NCBI RefSeq assembly: GCF_047372505.1
Contig: NZ_JBKBEU010000001.1
Location: 2,294,001 to 2,358,000 of the forward strand
Direction of reading: 5' to 3'
DNA length: 64,000 nt
Origin: Phaeobacter cretensis
Lineage (GTDB): Bacteria; Pseudomonadota; Alphaproteobacteria; Rhodobacterales; Rhodobacteraceae
The translations under genes were made by a program, and so were the position numbers. How positions within the stretch are numbered: position 1 is the stretch's first letter; each line of letters starts with the position of its first letter. Shown here piece after piece: positions 16,397-24,465 of this stretch. Below the pieces are notes generated by a model. The model saw only the letters and a program-made list of their open reading frames with translations, ran no database searches and was not told the DNA's origin.

Positions 16397-16425
16397 AAAG
16401 AGCCGCTCTCATAGGGCGGCTCTTT
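16397..16425. terminator. Bidirectional rho-independent terminator
   Basis: AAAGAGCCGC and GCGGCTCTTT form a 10-bp stem with a 9-base loop, with A and T runs at the ends. It serves the glyoxalase-related gene (plus) and the aldehyde dehydrogenase gene (minus), which converge here. Confidence 0.85.
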
Positions 16426-16456
16426 CACGAGCTTACAGTAGCGTTGTGCCGGTTAC

Positions 16457-17896
16457 TTATTCTTCGGCCCAGCCGCCCACAGCTTTGACTTCCAGGAAGT
16501 CTTCGATCCCCCAGCTGCCGCCTTCGCGGCCATTGCCGGATTGTTTCATGCCGCCAAAGGGAGATCCTGCAGAGCGCGACTTGCCATTCATTTCAATCAT
16601 GCCGGCACGCAGTTTGCGCGCCAGGCGATTGGCCCGTGCTGGGTCCTGAGTCTGTACATAGTTGGTCAGGCCATAGGGCGTATCGTTGGCGATTTCGATG
16701 GCTTCCTCTTCGGTATCAAAGGGAATGATCGAAAGCACCGGACCGAAAATTTCCTCGCGTGCGACAATCATTTGGTTGTTCACATCCGCGAATACAGTCG
16801 GCTTAACATAGAAGCCTTGGTTCAGACCGTCAGGGCGACCTGTGCCACCTGCAACGAGGCGGGCACCTTCATCGATACCCTTCTGAATGAGGTCCTGAAT
16901 CTTGGTCCACTGCAGTTCATTGACAACCGGACCGATATGGCGGCCTTCGCTGGAGGCCGGGCCAACCTCTACCTTGTTTGCAACGTTCGCAGCTTCTTCG
17001 ACGGCTTTGTCGTAGATCGCTTTCTGAACCAACATACGGCTGGGAGCGTTACAGCTTTGGCCGGTGTTGTTCATCATGTGCAGCACGCCGCGTTTGACGG
17101 CCTTTTCATCGGCGTCTTCAAAGATCACGTTTGCGCCTTTGCCACCCAGCTCCAGATGGACTTTTTTCAGCGTGTCTGCCGCAGCCTTGGAAATCGCAGT
17201 GCCCGCACGTGTCGAGCCCGTGAAGGAGACCATATCCACATCTGGGTGGCTCGAAAGCTGCGTACCAACGCCGGTCCCGTCGCCGTTCACGAGGTTAAAC
17301 ACTCCAGCCGGAAAACCCGCCGAGTCCATCATTTCAGCAAAGATCATAGCGTTGAGCGGGCTTTGCTCTGACGGTTTCAGAACCATTGTGCATCCCGCTA
17401 CGGCAGCAGCGCCGACCTTGAGCGTGACCTGATTCATTGGCCAGTTCCAAGGCGTGATCAAGGCCGCGACACCGACTGCTTCGTGAATGATGCGATCATT
17501 TGGGGCATGGTCGCCCAAGGGTGATTCGAAGGAAAACTCCTTGGCGGCGTCGATAAAGTTGCGCAGGTGCCAGCTGCCGGCACCGGCTTGTTGAGTACGG
17601 GCCATATTGATCGGGGCCCCCATCTCGCTGCTCATAGCCTGAGCCAGATCTTCGGTGCGGCTCTCGTAAACTTCGATCAGCTTTTCAACCAAGGCAATCC
17701 GCTCTTCGACCGGGGTAGCCATCCAGCCCGGTAGTGCAGCCTTGGCCGCAGCTACGGCAGCATTTGTATCGGCAGAATCGCCAAGAGAGATCACCGCACA
17801 CGGCGCCTCGGTTGAGGGGTCGATCACTTCGAAATCATTGGGTGCAGCAGGGGCGACCCAATGCCCGTTGATGTAAAAATCACGTTTCTCGATCAT
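16457..17896 (-). CDS. NAD(P)-dependent aldehyde dehydrogenase
   Basis: A 479-residue classical aldehyde dehydrogenase, full length. Asn151 in TPWNWP, Glu249 in LELGGKGAN and the nucleophile Cys282 in NTGQSCNAPSR are present, so it should be active. It oxidises an aldehyde to the acid with NAD+ or NADP+. The motif SRSAGSPFGGMKQSGNGREGG near the C terminus is typical of a subgroup of broad-specificity ALDHs, and the substrate is not predictable. I chose the ATG at 17896 (GGGAG upstream), since the 36 codons upstream have no family match. It is divergent from the peroxiredoxin gene, suggesting a link with stress aldehydes. Confidence 0.93.
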   Translation of the reverse strand: MIEKRDFYINGHWVAPAAPNDFEVIDPSTEAPCAVISLGDSADTNAAVAAAKAALPGWMATPVEERIALVEKLIEVYESRTEDLAQAMSSEMGAPINMARTQQAGAGSWHLRNFIDAAKEFSFESPLGDHAPNDRIIHEAVGVAALITPWNWPMNQVTLKVGAAAVAGCTMVLKPSEQSPLNAMIFAEMMDSAGFPAGVFNLVNGDGTGVGTQLSSHPDVDMVSFTGSTRAGTAISKAAADTLKKVHLELGGKGANVIFEDADEKAVKRGVLHMMNNTGQSCNAPSRMLVQKAIYDKAVEEAANVANKVEVGPASSEGRHIGPVVNELQWTKIQDLIQKGIDEGARLVAGGTGRPDGLNQGFYVKPTVFADVNNQMIVAREEIFGPVLSIIPFDTEEEAIEIANDTPYGLTNYVQTQDPARANRLARKLRAGMIEMNGKSRSAGSPFGGMKQSGNGREGGSWGIEDFLEVKAVGGWAEE

Positions 17897-18229
17897 CTTT
17901 CGATCTCCCGAATGTCTGGGTGTGACGGGGCAGGCCCCGCGATTGGCCGACACTCTGTCACCCGGCTTTGCGATCGGCAAGGGGATAAGAAATAATTTGA
18001 TCAAATTATTTCAAAGATAAGATTCTATTACCTGAAGATGAGCGTGATGCGAGGTGAATATTGCTCTGTTTGCGCCACTGTACCTGCCGCGAGGACTTAC
18101 TGTTGGCGCCAGATTGATGTCTAGCGTGATCTTTTCCACTGGTCACTGGCTGCCAAGGGTTTAACGTGCCGCTCGAGTGGTTAGGTTATCAACCAAGACA
18201 GCAATTGTTTGACAGCATAGGAGAGACCC
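17897..18229. other. Divergent intergenic region, 333 bp
   Basis: It separates the aldehyde dehydrogenase and peroxiredoxin starts and holds no gene. The notable content is the AT-rich 24-bp palindrome at 17989-18012. Confidence 0.6.
17989..18012. promoter_or_regulatory. Perfect 24-bp AT-rich palindrome
   Basis: The half-site GAAATAATTTGA is followed immediately by its exact reverse complement, with no spacer. It lies about 93 bp upstream of the aldehyde dehydrogenase ATG and 218 bp upstream of the peroxiredoxin ATG, in an otherwise GC-rich region. It looks like an operator for a dimeric regulator of one or both genes. Confidence 0.5.
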
Positions 18230-18880
18230 ATGGGTTTGCGTATCAATGATGTAGTTCCGAATTTCACTGCAGAAACCGATCAGGGCACCATTTCGTTTCA
18301 CGACTGGATCGGTGACAGCTGGGCGATTCTGTTCTCCCACCCCAAGGATTTTACGCCAGTTTGCACCACCGAGTTTTCGGCAGTCGCACAGCTGTCCGAC
18401 GAATGGGCAGCGCGCAGCACCAAGGTGATCGGCGTTTCAGTTGACGGCGTCGAAGACCATAAGAAGTGGAAGACTGACATCGAAAGCTATGGCAATGCTG
18501 CGGCTGGTTTCCCGATCATCGCGGACGAAGGACTGGCGGTTTCCAAAGCGTTCGACATGCTACCAGCAGAGGCTTATCTTCCTGACGGGCGTACGCCGGC
18601 GGATAGCGCTACAGTACGGTCTGTTTTCATCATCGGCCCCGACAAACAGCTGAAGTTGTCGATGACCTATCCCATGACCGTGGGACGCAATTTTGCTGAA
18701 ATCTTGCGGGCGTTAGATGGCCTGCAGATGTCGGGTAAGGGCGTCGCAACGCCCGCAAACTGGGTTCCAGGCGAAGACGTGATCATTCCACCGAGCGTGT
18801 CGAATGAGGACGCTAAGTCGAAGTTTGGTGAGTTCGAAACGATTTTCCCCTACCTACGCAAAACAAAAGCACCAGAGTAA
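18230..18880 (+). CDS. 1-Cys peroxiredoxin (Prx6 family)
   Basis: A 216-residue peroxiredoxin that reduces hydrogen peroxide and organic hydroperoxides. The peroxidatic cysteine is Cys45 in DFTPVCTTEF, and it is the only cysteine in the protein, so it is of the 1-Cys type needing an external reductant. The long C-terminal extension (TPANWVPGEDVIIPPSV) is the Prx6-family dimerisation arm. GGAGAG before the ATG supports the start. It is transcribed alone and ends at a terminator. Confidence 0.95.
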   Translation: MGLRINDVVPNFTAETDQGTISFHDWIGDSWAILFSHPKDFTPVCTTEFSAVAQLSDEWAARSTKVIGVSVDGVEDHKKWKTDIESYGNAAAGFPIIADEGLAVSKAFDMLPAEAYLPDGRTPADSATVRSVFIIGPDKQLKLSMTYPMTVGRNFAEILRALDGLQMSGKGVATPANWVPGEDVIIPPSVSNEDAKSKFGEFETIFPYLRKTKAPE

Positions 18881-18896
18881 TCAATCGGGACAGTTT

Positions 18897-18912
18897 TATC
18901 CTAGGTAGGATA
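18897..18912. repeat. Short palindrome after peroxiredoxin gene
   Basis: TATCCTA and TAGGATA are separated by GG. TCAATC (18881-18886) and GATTGA (18914-18919) bracket it, giving a nested hairpin just before the GC-rich terminator. It may add to termination or mRNA 3' stability. Confidence 0.4.
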
Positions 18913-18923
18913 TGATTGATGGG

Positions 18924-18946
18924 AAAGGGGCCATACGGCCCCTTTT
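18924..18946. terminator. Bidirectional rho-independent terminator
   Basis: AAAGGGGCC and GGCCCCTTTT form a 9-bp stem with a 4-base loop and end in a T run. It lies between the convergent peroxiredoxin and GT25 genes and can serve both. Confidence 0.88.
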
Positions 18947-18949
18947 CTC

Positions 18950-19675
18950 TTACGCTGGCAGTTGGTTACGTTGTGACCGCAGGGCAATCTGCCCTCTATA
19001 GAACATGCGTTTGAACTCGCGGGCCAGTTTGCCCCCTGATGGGCGTGACTGTATCGTTGAGCCGCCCAACGCTTCGGTAAGTTCTGACACTCCATTGGGT
19101 ATAATCGTATGGACAGGCTGCCCGTGGACCCAGTGCATCTGCAAAAATGTATCGACCGGCCGATCTAATATTTCGGTGGCCACCAGCAAGCGGGCTGCGG
19201 CGGCTTTACCCACCACTTGCGCCACGGTCTGCAACCCTATGCGCCTCGGTAAGAACAGTTGGGCATCTCGCTGTTGTGCAATTGTGTGTATTGGGGTCTC
19301 GCGCAGTTTGGCGGGCAAGCGGATAAAGTGATCCGTGCTGGCATGCTCGTCGATCAGCTCCATTACATCGCGCCATTTTCTGGGATTGATCGCGAGGTCG
19401 TCCTCGACAATCAGCCCAAATGGATCACTGCCCGCTGCGATCTTTTGCCAACATTTGCGATGAGACAGGAAACACCCCACTTCGCCGGCACGTAAAGGAA
19501 ACGGATAGCTGGGCGCGTGGAGATCACCATTTCGCAGGGCGACATCACCCTGATCCAGAATGGCGCGGCCATTTACGGCCTCGACCACCTCAGGCTGAGG
19601 CAGGTCTGCCATCAGGCGGGTTACATTTTGAACACGCTTCTGATCGCCGGTCATATGAATGATGTAGGATCTCAT
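18950..19675 (-). CDS. Glycosyltransferase family 25 (LPS-type)
   Basis: A 241-residue GT25 protein of the LPS core-type beta-galactosyl/glucosyltransferase family. The N-terminal strand RSYIIHM, the GEVGCFLSHRKCW motif near residue 80 and the acidic IVEDDLAI motif near residue 102 (likely metal/nucleotide-sugar site) are visible. It would act on the cytoplasmic side of the inner membrane in lipopolysaccharide or exopolysaccharide assembly. I chose the ATG at 19675 because it begins the domain; the frame is open 21 codons further upstream. No other LPS gene is next to it. Confidence 0.88.
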   Translation of the reverse strand: MRSYIIHMTGDQKRVQNVTRLMADLPQPEVVEAVNGRAILDQGDVALRNGDLHAPSYPFPLRAGEVGCFLSHRKCWQKIAAGSDPFGLIVEDDLAINPRKWRDVMELIDEHASTDHFIRLPAKLRETPIHTIAQQRDAQLFLPRRIGLQTVAQVVGKAAAARLLVATEILDRPVDTFLQMHWVHGQPVHTIIPNGVSELTEALGGSTIQSRPSGGKLAREFKRMFYRGQIALRSQRNQLPA

Positions 19676-19746
19676 GTTTCCAGAGGTAGCTATCTTAGCT
19701 GTTGGTGGAAAGGGTCGAGAAAGGGCTCCATGCTCCATAAATGAAG

Positions 19747-19772
19747 AAACCTCGCCATTTCTGGCGAGGTTT
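19747..19772 (-). terminator. Rho-independent terminator of pnp
   Basis: AAACCTCGCC and GGCGAGGTTT form a 10-bp stem with a 6-base loop 27 bases beyond the pnp stop codon. It is a clear terminator for the minus-strand transcript. Confidence 0.85.
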
Positions 19773-19798
19773 CTGAAGTTCTCAAAAAAGAGGGCAGA

Positions 19799-21937
19799 TT
19801 ATTCTGCGTCTTCTTTCTTCTCGGCTGAAATTTCTTCGCCGGTTTCCTGATCCACGATCTTCATGGACAGGCGGACTTTGCCGCGATCGTCAAAGCCCAA
19901 AAGCTTTACTTTAACTTCCTGGCCTTCTTTCAGAACATCTGAAGGATGGTTCAGGCGGCGGTTCTCGATCTGTGAAACATGTACCAGGCCGTCGCGCTTA
20001 CCAAAGAAGTTCACGAACGCGCCAAAATCAACGATCTTCACAACTTTACCGGTGTAGACAGCGCCTTCCTCTGGCTCTGCCACGATCGAGTGGATCATGT
20101 CATAGGCCTTCTGGATAGCAGTGCCATCAGCCGATGCGATCTTGATCACGCCGTCATCGTTGATGTCGACTTTCGCGCCAGAGGTTTCCACGATTTCGCG
20201 GATGACCTTACCGCCGGAGCCGATGACTTCACGGATCTTGTCGGTTGGGATCTGCATGGTTTCAATGCGTGGCGCGTGGACTGAGAACGCGTTGGTTTCT
20301 GACAGAGCCTTGGACATTTCACCCAGGATGTGCAGACGGCCGTCTTTGGCCTGATCCAGTGCTTTTTCCATGATCTCAGGCGTGATGCCCGCAACCTTGA
20401 TATCCATCTGCAGCGAGGTGATGCCGTTGGCGGTACCTGCCACTTTGAAATCCATGTCGCCGAGGTGGTCTTCGTCACCCAGGATGTCAGAGAGGATCGC
20501 GTAGGACCCGTCGTCTTCCAGGATCAGACCCATGGCTACACCGGCGACTGGCGCCTTCAGGGGTACACCTGCGTCCATCATGGACAGCGACCCGCCACAG
20601 ACCGACGCCATCGAGGATGAGCCGTTGGATTCTGTGATCTCGGACACCACGCGGATGGTGTAGGGGAAATCGGTAGGTGCGGGCAGAACTGCCTGCAACG
20701 CCCGCCATGCCAGCTTACCGTGGCCGATTTCACGGCGACCAGGTGAGCCCACACGACCAACTTCACCAACCGAGTAGGGAGGGAAGTTATAGTGCAGCAG
20801 GAAGTTGGATTTGAAGTTGCCGTGCAGGGCGTCGATGAATTGCTCGTCGTCGCCGGTACCAAGGGTGGTCACGGCCAGTGCCTGTGTCTCACCGCGGGTG
20901 AACAGTGCCGAACCATGGGTCCGCGGCAGCATGCCGGTTTCCGATTCGATACCGCGTACATCGGTTGTTGTACGACCGTCGATCCGTTTGCCGGTTTTGA
21001 CAACATCGCCACGCAGAATGCCGGCTTCCAGCTTCTTCAGTGCGGAACCAAGGTTGACATCAGCCAGTTGTTCTTCGCTCAGGGATGCTTTGATCGCATC
21101 GCGGGCCGCAGCAACAGCGGCAGTGCGCTCTTGCTTATCGGTGATCGCGAATGCTGTGCGCATCTGCTCTTCACCAGCAGCTTTAACCGCCGCGAACAGC
21201 TCGGAGTAATCCGGTGCTTGGAAGTCAAACGGTTCTTTTGCCGCGTCTTCTGCCAGCGAGATGATCAGGTCGATGACCGGTTGGATCTGCTCGTGAGCAA
21301 ATTTCACGGCACCCAGCATTTCGGCTTCGGTCAGCTCGTAGGCTTCGGATTCAACCATCATCACGGCGTCTTTGGTGCCGGCAACTACCAGATCCAGACG
21401 CTGTTCAGGGTTCAGGCGCAGGTCTTGCATGTCGTCGACGGTTGGGTTCAGGACGTATTCGCCACCCTCAAAGCCTACGCGTGCTGCTGCGATCGGACCC
21501 ATAAAGGGCGCGCCGGACAATGTAAGTGCTGCAGAGGCTGCGACCATTGCAACCATGTCGGGGTCGTTGACCAGATCGTGGCTGAGCACGGTGCACATGA
21601 CCAGAACTTCGTTTTTGAAGCCGGGCACGAACAGCGGACGGATCGGACGGTCGATCAGACGCGCGGTCAGAGTTTCTTTTTCAGTAGGGCGTGCTTCGCG
21701 TTTGAAAAAACCACCGGGGATCTTGCCCGCAGCGTAGTATTTTTCCTGGTAGTGCACGGTCAGGGGAAAGAAGTCCTGACCGGGTTTTTGCTGACGAGCA
21801 AAGGTGACGTTTGCCATGACCGAGGTTTCGCCAAGGGTGGCAATCACAGTGCCATCGGCCTGACGAGCGACCTTGCCGGTCTCCAGTGTGAGCGTCTCTT
21901 CGCCCCACTGCATCGATTTCTTTGTAACGTTAAACAT
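19799..21937 (-). CDS. pnp: Polynucleotide phosphorylase
   Basis: A 712-residue PNPase, standard length, a trimeric 3'-5' phosphorolytic exoribonuclease of mRNA decay. It has two RNase PH domains with an all-alpha linker (about residues 1-555), a KH domain with the signature IREVIGSGGKVIREI (about 560-615), and an S1 domain (about 625-690, VYTGKVVKIVDFGAFV). The core motif SSMASVCGGSLSMMDAG is intact. The AGGATAA ribosome site sits between the ATG and a leader hairpin. rpsO, its usual partner, is 2 kb upstream on the same strand but separated by an opposite-strand gene, so pnp needs its own promoter. Confidence 0.98.
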   Translation of the reverse strand: MFNVTKKSMQWGEETLTLETGKVARQADGTVIATLGETSVMANVTFARQQKPGQDFFPLTVHYQEKYYAAGKIPGGFFKREARPTEKETLTARLIDRPIRPLFVPGFKNEVLVMCTVLSHDLVNDPDMVAMVAASAALTLSGAPFMGPIAAARVGFEGGEYVLNPTVDDMQDLRLNPEQRLDLVVAGTKDAVMMVESEAYELTEAEMLGAVKFAHEQIQPVIDLIISLAEDAAKEPFDFQAPDYSELFAAVKAAGEEQMRTAFAITDKQERTAAVAAARDAIKASLSEEQLADVNLGSALKKLEAGILRGDVVKTGKRIDGRTTTDVRGIESETGMLPRTHGSALFTRGETQALAVTTLGTGDDEQFIDALHGNFKSNFLLHYNFPPYSVGEVGRVGSPGRREIGHGKLAWRALQAVLPAPTDFPYTIRVVSEITESNGSSSMASVCGGSLSMMDAGVPLKAPVAGVAMGLILEDDGSYAILSDILGDEDHLGDMDFKVAGTANGITSLQMDIKVAGITPEIMEKALDQAKDGRLHILGEMSKALSETNAFSVHAPRIETMQIPTDKIREVIGSGGKVIREIVETSGAKVDINDDGVIKIASADGTAIQKAYDMIHSIVAEPEEGAVYTGKVVKIVDFGAFVNFFGKRDGLVHVSQIENRRLNHPSDVLKEGQEVKVKLLGFDDRGKVRLSMKIVDQETGEEISAEKKEDAE

Positions 21938-22290
21938 TCAGCTTATCCTAGCTGGGAGCACTCCCAGGCGTATCCCGGGTCTCCCGTTTGATGTGGCGGC
22001 CCCATTGCCGCCGACCCCTTTCTATCTTTCTTTCGACTGCCGGGGTCTTGGCAGCACGTCTCAGATAGGCCGCCCCTACATGATTTTTCCACAGAATGAA
22101 AGAGGAGGCACCGGTAGGCGCCGTAAACTGGCTTTTTGCACCTTGTAGAAACCGGTGAACGTCGGCTCTGTCGGTTTCTATTTTCACAAAATGTCTGCGC
22201 GTTAACTGGATCGTTAGCGGTTTTATGAAAAGTTTTCTCAATCTTGAGGGACGCGATCCCAAGAAATCCGCTACGCAGAATAGGTGCTGA
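21938..22290. other. Divergent intergenic region between pnp and methyltransferase gene, 353 bp
   Basis: No gene is seen. It must contain the pnp promoter (minus) and the methyltransferase promoter (plus). On the pnp side it contains a hairpin at 21952-21967 and a second GGCGG/CCGCC stem near 21996-22013. Confidence 0.6.
21952..21967 (-). promoter_or_regulatory. pnp leader hairpin
   Basis: CTGGGAG and CTCCCAG with a 2-base centre form a perfect short hairpin in the pnp 5' leader, ending just before the ribosome site. pnp leaders in enterobacteria carry an RNase III-cleaved stem used for autoregulation. This stem is much shorter, so autoregulation here is only a possibility. Confidence 0.4.
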
Positions 22291-23907
22291 ATGAACGATT
22301 GGACTTCCGGTTACGTTTCCGAGCTCGACTACACACATGACTTTTTTCACGACATGACACCATCACGCATGGCGTTTAGCGCTACGTCTCGGGGACATCG
22401 TCATGGGCTAAATGATCAAAAACTGTCCTATTGCGAACTGGGATGTGGCCAGGGTTTCACGGCGAACCTATTGGCGGCTGCCAACCCGCATATTGATGTG
22501 CATGCGATGGACTTCAATCCAGCGCATATCGCCGGCGCCGCAGAATTGGCCAGGCAGGCAGAGGTTCCGAATGTGACTTTCTATGAGAGATCATTTGATG
22601 ATTTCGAGGAAGAGGCCAACCTGCCCAAAACCTTTGACGTGATTGCCTTACACGGCGTTTACAGTTGGGTGTCGCGGGAAAATCAAAAGCTGATCACGGC
22701 GTTTATTACCCGACGCCTAAAACCAGGTGGACTGGTCTACATCAGTTACAATACTCAACCCGGTTGGGCGTCGTCGTTGCCATTGCGTCGGTTGCTGACG
22801 GACCATGCCGCACTGGGCAATGGCCCATTGGAACAGCGAATTGACGACGCGTTGGCATTTGCTGAGAAACTAACAGACGCTGATGCCGGTTTCTTTTCCT
22901 CCAATCCGGGTCCGTTGAAACGCTTGAATGAGATGAAAACCATGTCGCGCAACTATTTGGCGCATGAGTATTTCAATAGGGATTGGACACCTTTCCACTT
23001 CGCCGATGTTGCCGAGGATCTGGGGCGGGCAAAGCTGGAGTTTCTGGGTGCGGCGAATCCTTTGGATCACGTCGACGATATCTGTCTCAGCATGCCTCAG
23101 CAGCAACTGCTTGCAGGGGAAAGCAACCCGGTCAGACGGGAGGGGTTGCGCGATGTGCTGTTGAACGAACAGTTCCGTGCAGATGTTTTTGTACGTGGGC
23201 GGCTACCGCACACCCAACGCGGAGCTGTCGGGGCATGGTTTCAAACGCCGTTTGCCTTGGCTCGCCACTATGGAACCGGCCCATTGAAGATCAGCTGGCG
23301 CAATAGCGATGTGCCCTTGGACGCGAGCCAATATGCGCCAGTGTTGAAAATCTTGGCTGAGGGGCAAAAGACAGTCCGGGAGCTTTTGGAGCTAGGATTA
23401 TTCTCTGACATGACCTGGGGAGATATCACCCGGATGCTGACGATCCTAACCGGTGCAGGACATATCGTTCCGTGCTTGCCCTCCGCAGACTATGCGGAAC
23501 GCGCGGCGCGCTGCCGTATCTTCAATCTTGCCGTTTGTAAAAATGCCGAGGACAGCGAGAGGTTGGGTTTCCTTGCCTCCCCCGCGACCGGCGGCGGTGT
23601 GGCCGTCGATCGTATCGAGCAGTTGTTTCTACTTGCTCAAAGCGAGGGGCGGAGTGATCCGAATGATTGGGCCGCATTCGCTTGGCAAATTCTTGAACCC
23701 CAAGGGCAGCGGTTGGAGCAAGATGGCCGAGTGCTTGACCTGCCTGAAGAAAACCTTGCGGTACTGCGGGCGCGGGCGAATGCTTTTGCGGCGCGGCGAC
23801 TGGATGTACTGGCAGGGCTCGGTGTAACTTTGGTCGACACCGGACATTCGCTGTCACAGGGTCTAACACCGGATGCAGCTACGGCAAAAAGTGGCGCAGC
23901 CGCGTAG
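22291..23907 (+). CDS. Class I SAM methyltransferase with regulatory domain
   Basis: A 538-residue protein. The N-terminal half (about 20-200) is a Rossmann methyltransferase with the SAM motif YCELGCGQGFTANLL near residue 47 and the acidic MDFNPAH after strand 2. The middle (about 215-300) resembles the methyltransferase regulatory domain (MethyTransf_Reg), and the remainder is helical and winged-helix-like (VRELLELGLFSDMTWGDITRMLTIL). The target is unknown; relatives are found near polysaccharide or surface genes in other bacteria. Unusually, it lies on the plus strand between rpsO and pnp, which are on the minus strand. It ends at a strong terminator shared with rpsO. Confidence 0.85.
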   Translation: MNDWTSGYVSELDYTHDFFHDMTPSRMAFSATSRGHRHGLNDQKLSYCELGCGQGFTANLLAAANPHIDVHAMDFNPAHIAGAAELARQAEVPNVTFYERSFDDFEEEANLPKTFDVIALHGVYSWVSRENQKLITAFITRRLKPGGLVYISYNTQPGWASSLPLRRLLTDHAALGNGPLEQRIDDALAFAEKLTDADAGFFSSNPGPLKRLNEMKTMSRNYLAHEYFNRDWTPFHFADVAEDLGRAKLEFLGAANPLDHVDDICLSMPQQQLLAGESNPVRREGLRDVLLNEQFRADVFVRGRLPHTQRGAVGAWFQTPFALARHYGTGPLKISWRNSDVPLDASQYAPVLKILAEGQKTVRELLELGLFSDMTWGDITRMLTILTGAGHIVPCLPSADYAERAARCRIFNLAVCKNAEDSERLGFLASPATGGGVAVDRIEQLFLLAQSEGRSDPNDWAAFAWQILEPQGQRLEQDGRVLDLPEENLAVLRARANAFAARRLDVLAGLGVTLVDTGHSLSQGLTPDAATAKSGAAA

Positions 23908-23917
23908 GTCCTGAAAC

Positions 23918-23956
23918 AAAAAAACGCCCGCATCCGAGAGGAGCGGGCGTTTTTTT
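23918..23956. terminator. Bidirectional rho-independent terminator
   Basis: AAAAAAACGCCCGC and GCGGGCGTTTTTTT form a 14-bp symmetric stem around an 11-base loop. It terminates the plus-strand methyltransferase and the minus-strand rpsO transcripts, so rpsO-pnp read-through should be low. Confidence 0.92.
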
Positions 23957-23976
23957 CAACCGTCTGGTCGTCGCGA

Positions 23977-24246
23977 TTAGCGGCGGATGCCCAGGCGTTT
24001 GATAAGGTCCTGATAACGGGACACGTCTTTTGCTTTGGTGTAGTCCAGAAGCTTACGACGCTGAGCAACCATCTTCAGAAGGCCACGACGACCGTGGTTG
24101 TCCTTCTTGTGGGTTTTGAAGTGCTCGGTCAGGGTGTTGATACGCGAGGTCAGGATTGCAACCTGGACTTCCGGGGAACCGGTGTCGCCGTCTTTGGTTG
24201 CGAATTCTTTCATCAAGCGGGCTTTGTCTTCGGCAGTGATCGACAT
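23977..24246 (-). CDS. rpsO: 30S ribosomal protein S15
   Basis: An 89-residue S15, standard length. Conserved features are GDTGSPEVQVAILTSRI (about 21-37), LTEHFKTHKKDNHGRRGLL (about 40-58) and the C-terminal LIKRLGIRR. It binds the central domain of 16S rRNA early in small-subunit assembly. GGAG before the ATG fits the start. In most bacteria rpsO is followed by pnp; here a strong terminator and a reversed gene come between. Confidence 0.98.
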   Translation of the reverse strand: MSITAEDKARLMKEFATKDGDTGSPEVQVAILTSRINTLTEHFKTHKKDNHGRRGLLKMVAQRRKLLDYTKAKDVSRYQDLIKRLGIRR

Positions 24247-24465
24247 CGGGGTCTCCTTTAAGAGTTCGTGTGAATGGCACAGGCCGGGATGTCGTCCAGC
24301 ACAGGCCCATGGAGTTGCTCTGGGCGACGTTGATTTCGATGGAAAACAGAACGACCCTAGAACAGATCGCGCGTATACGCAGATTCTCGGAAAATAGCAA
24401 AAGGTTTTGCTGGGATGCCGACGGGCGTTTGTGAGGGCGCCTAACGATGTTCAATCATCAAGAGA

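Noticed and set aside
20792..21991. 399-codon plus-strand open frame across pnp
   Set aside because: It lies entirely antisense to the well-conserved pnp gene, is unusually Cys/His-rich and has no family pattern. It is a by-product of G+C-biased codon use.
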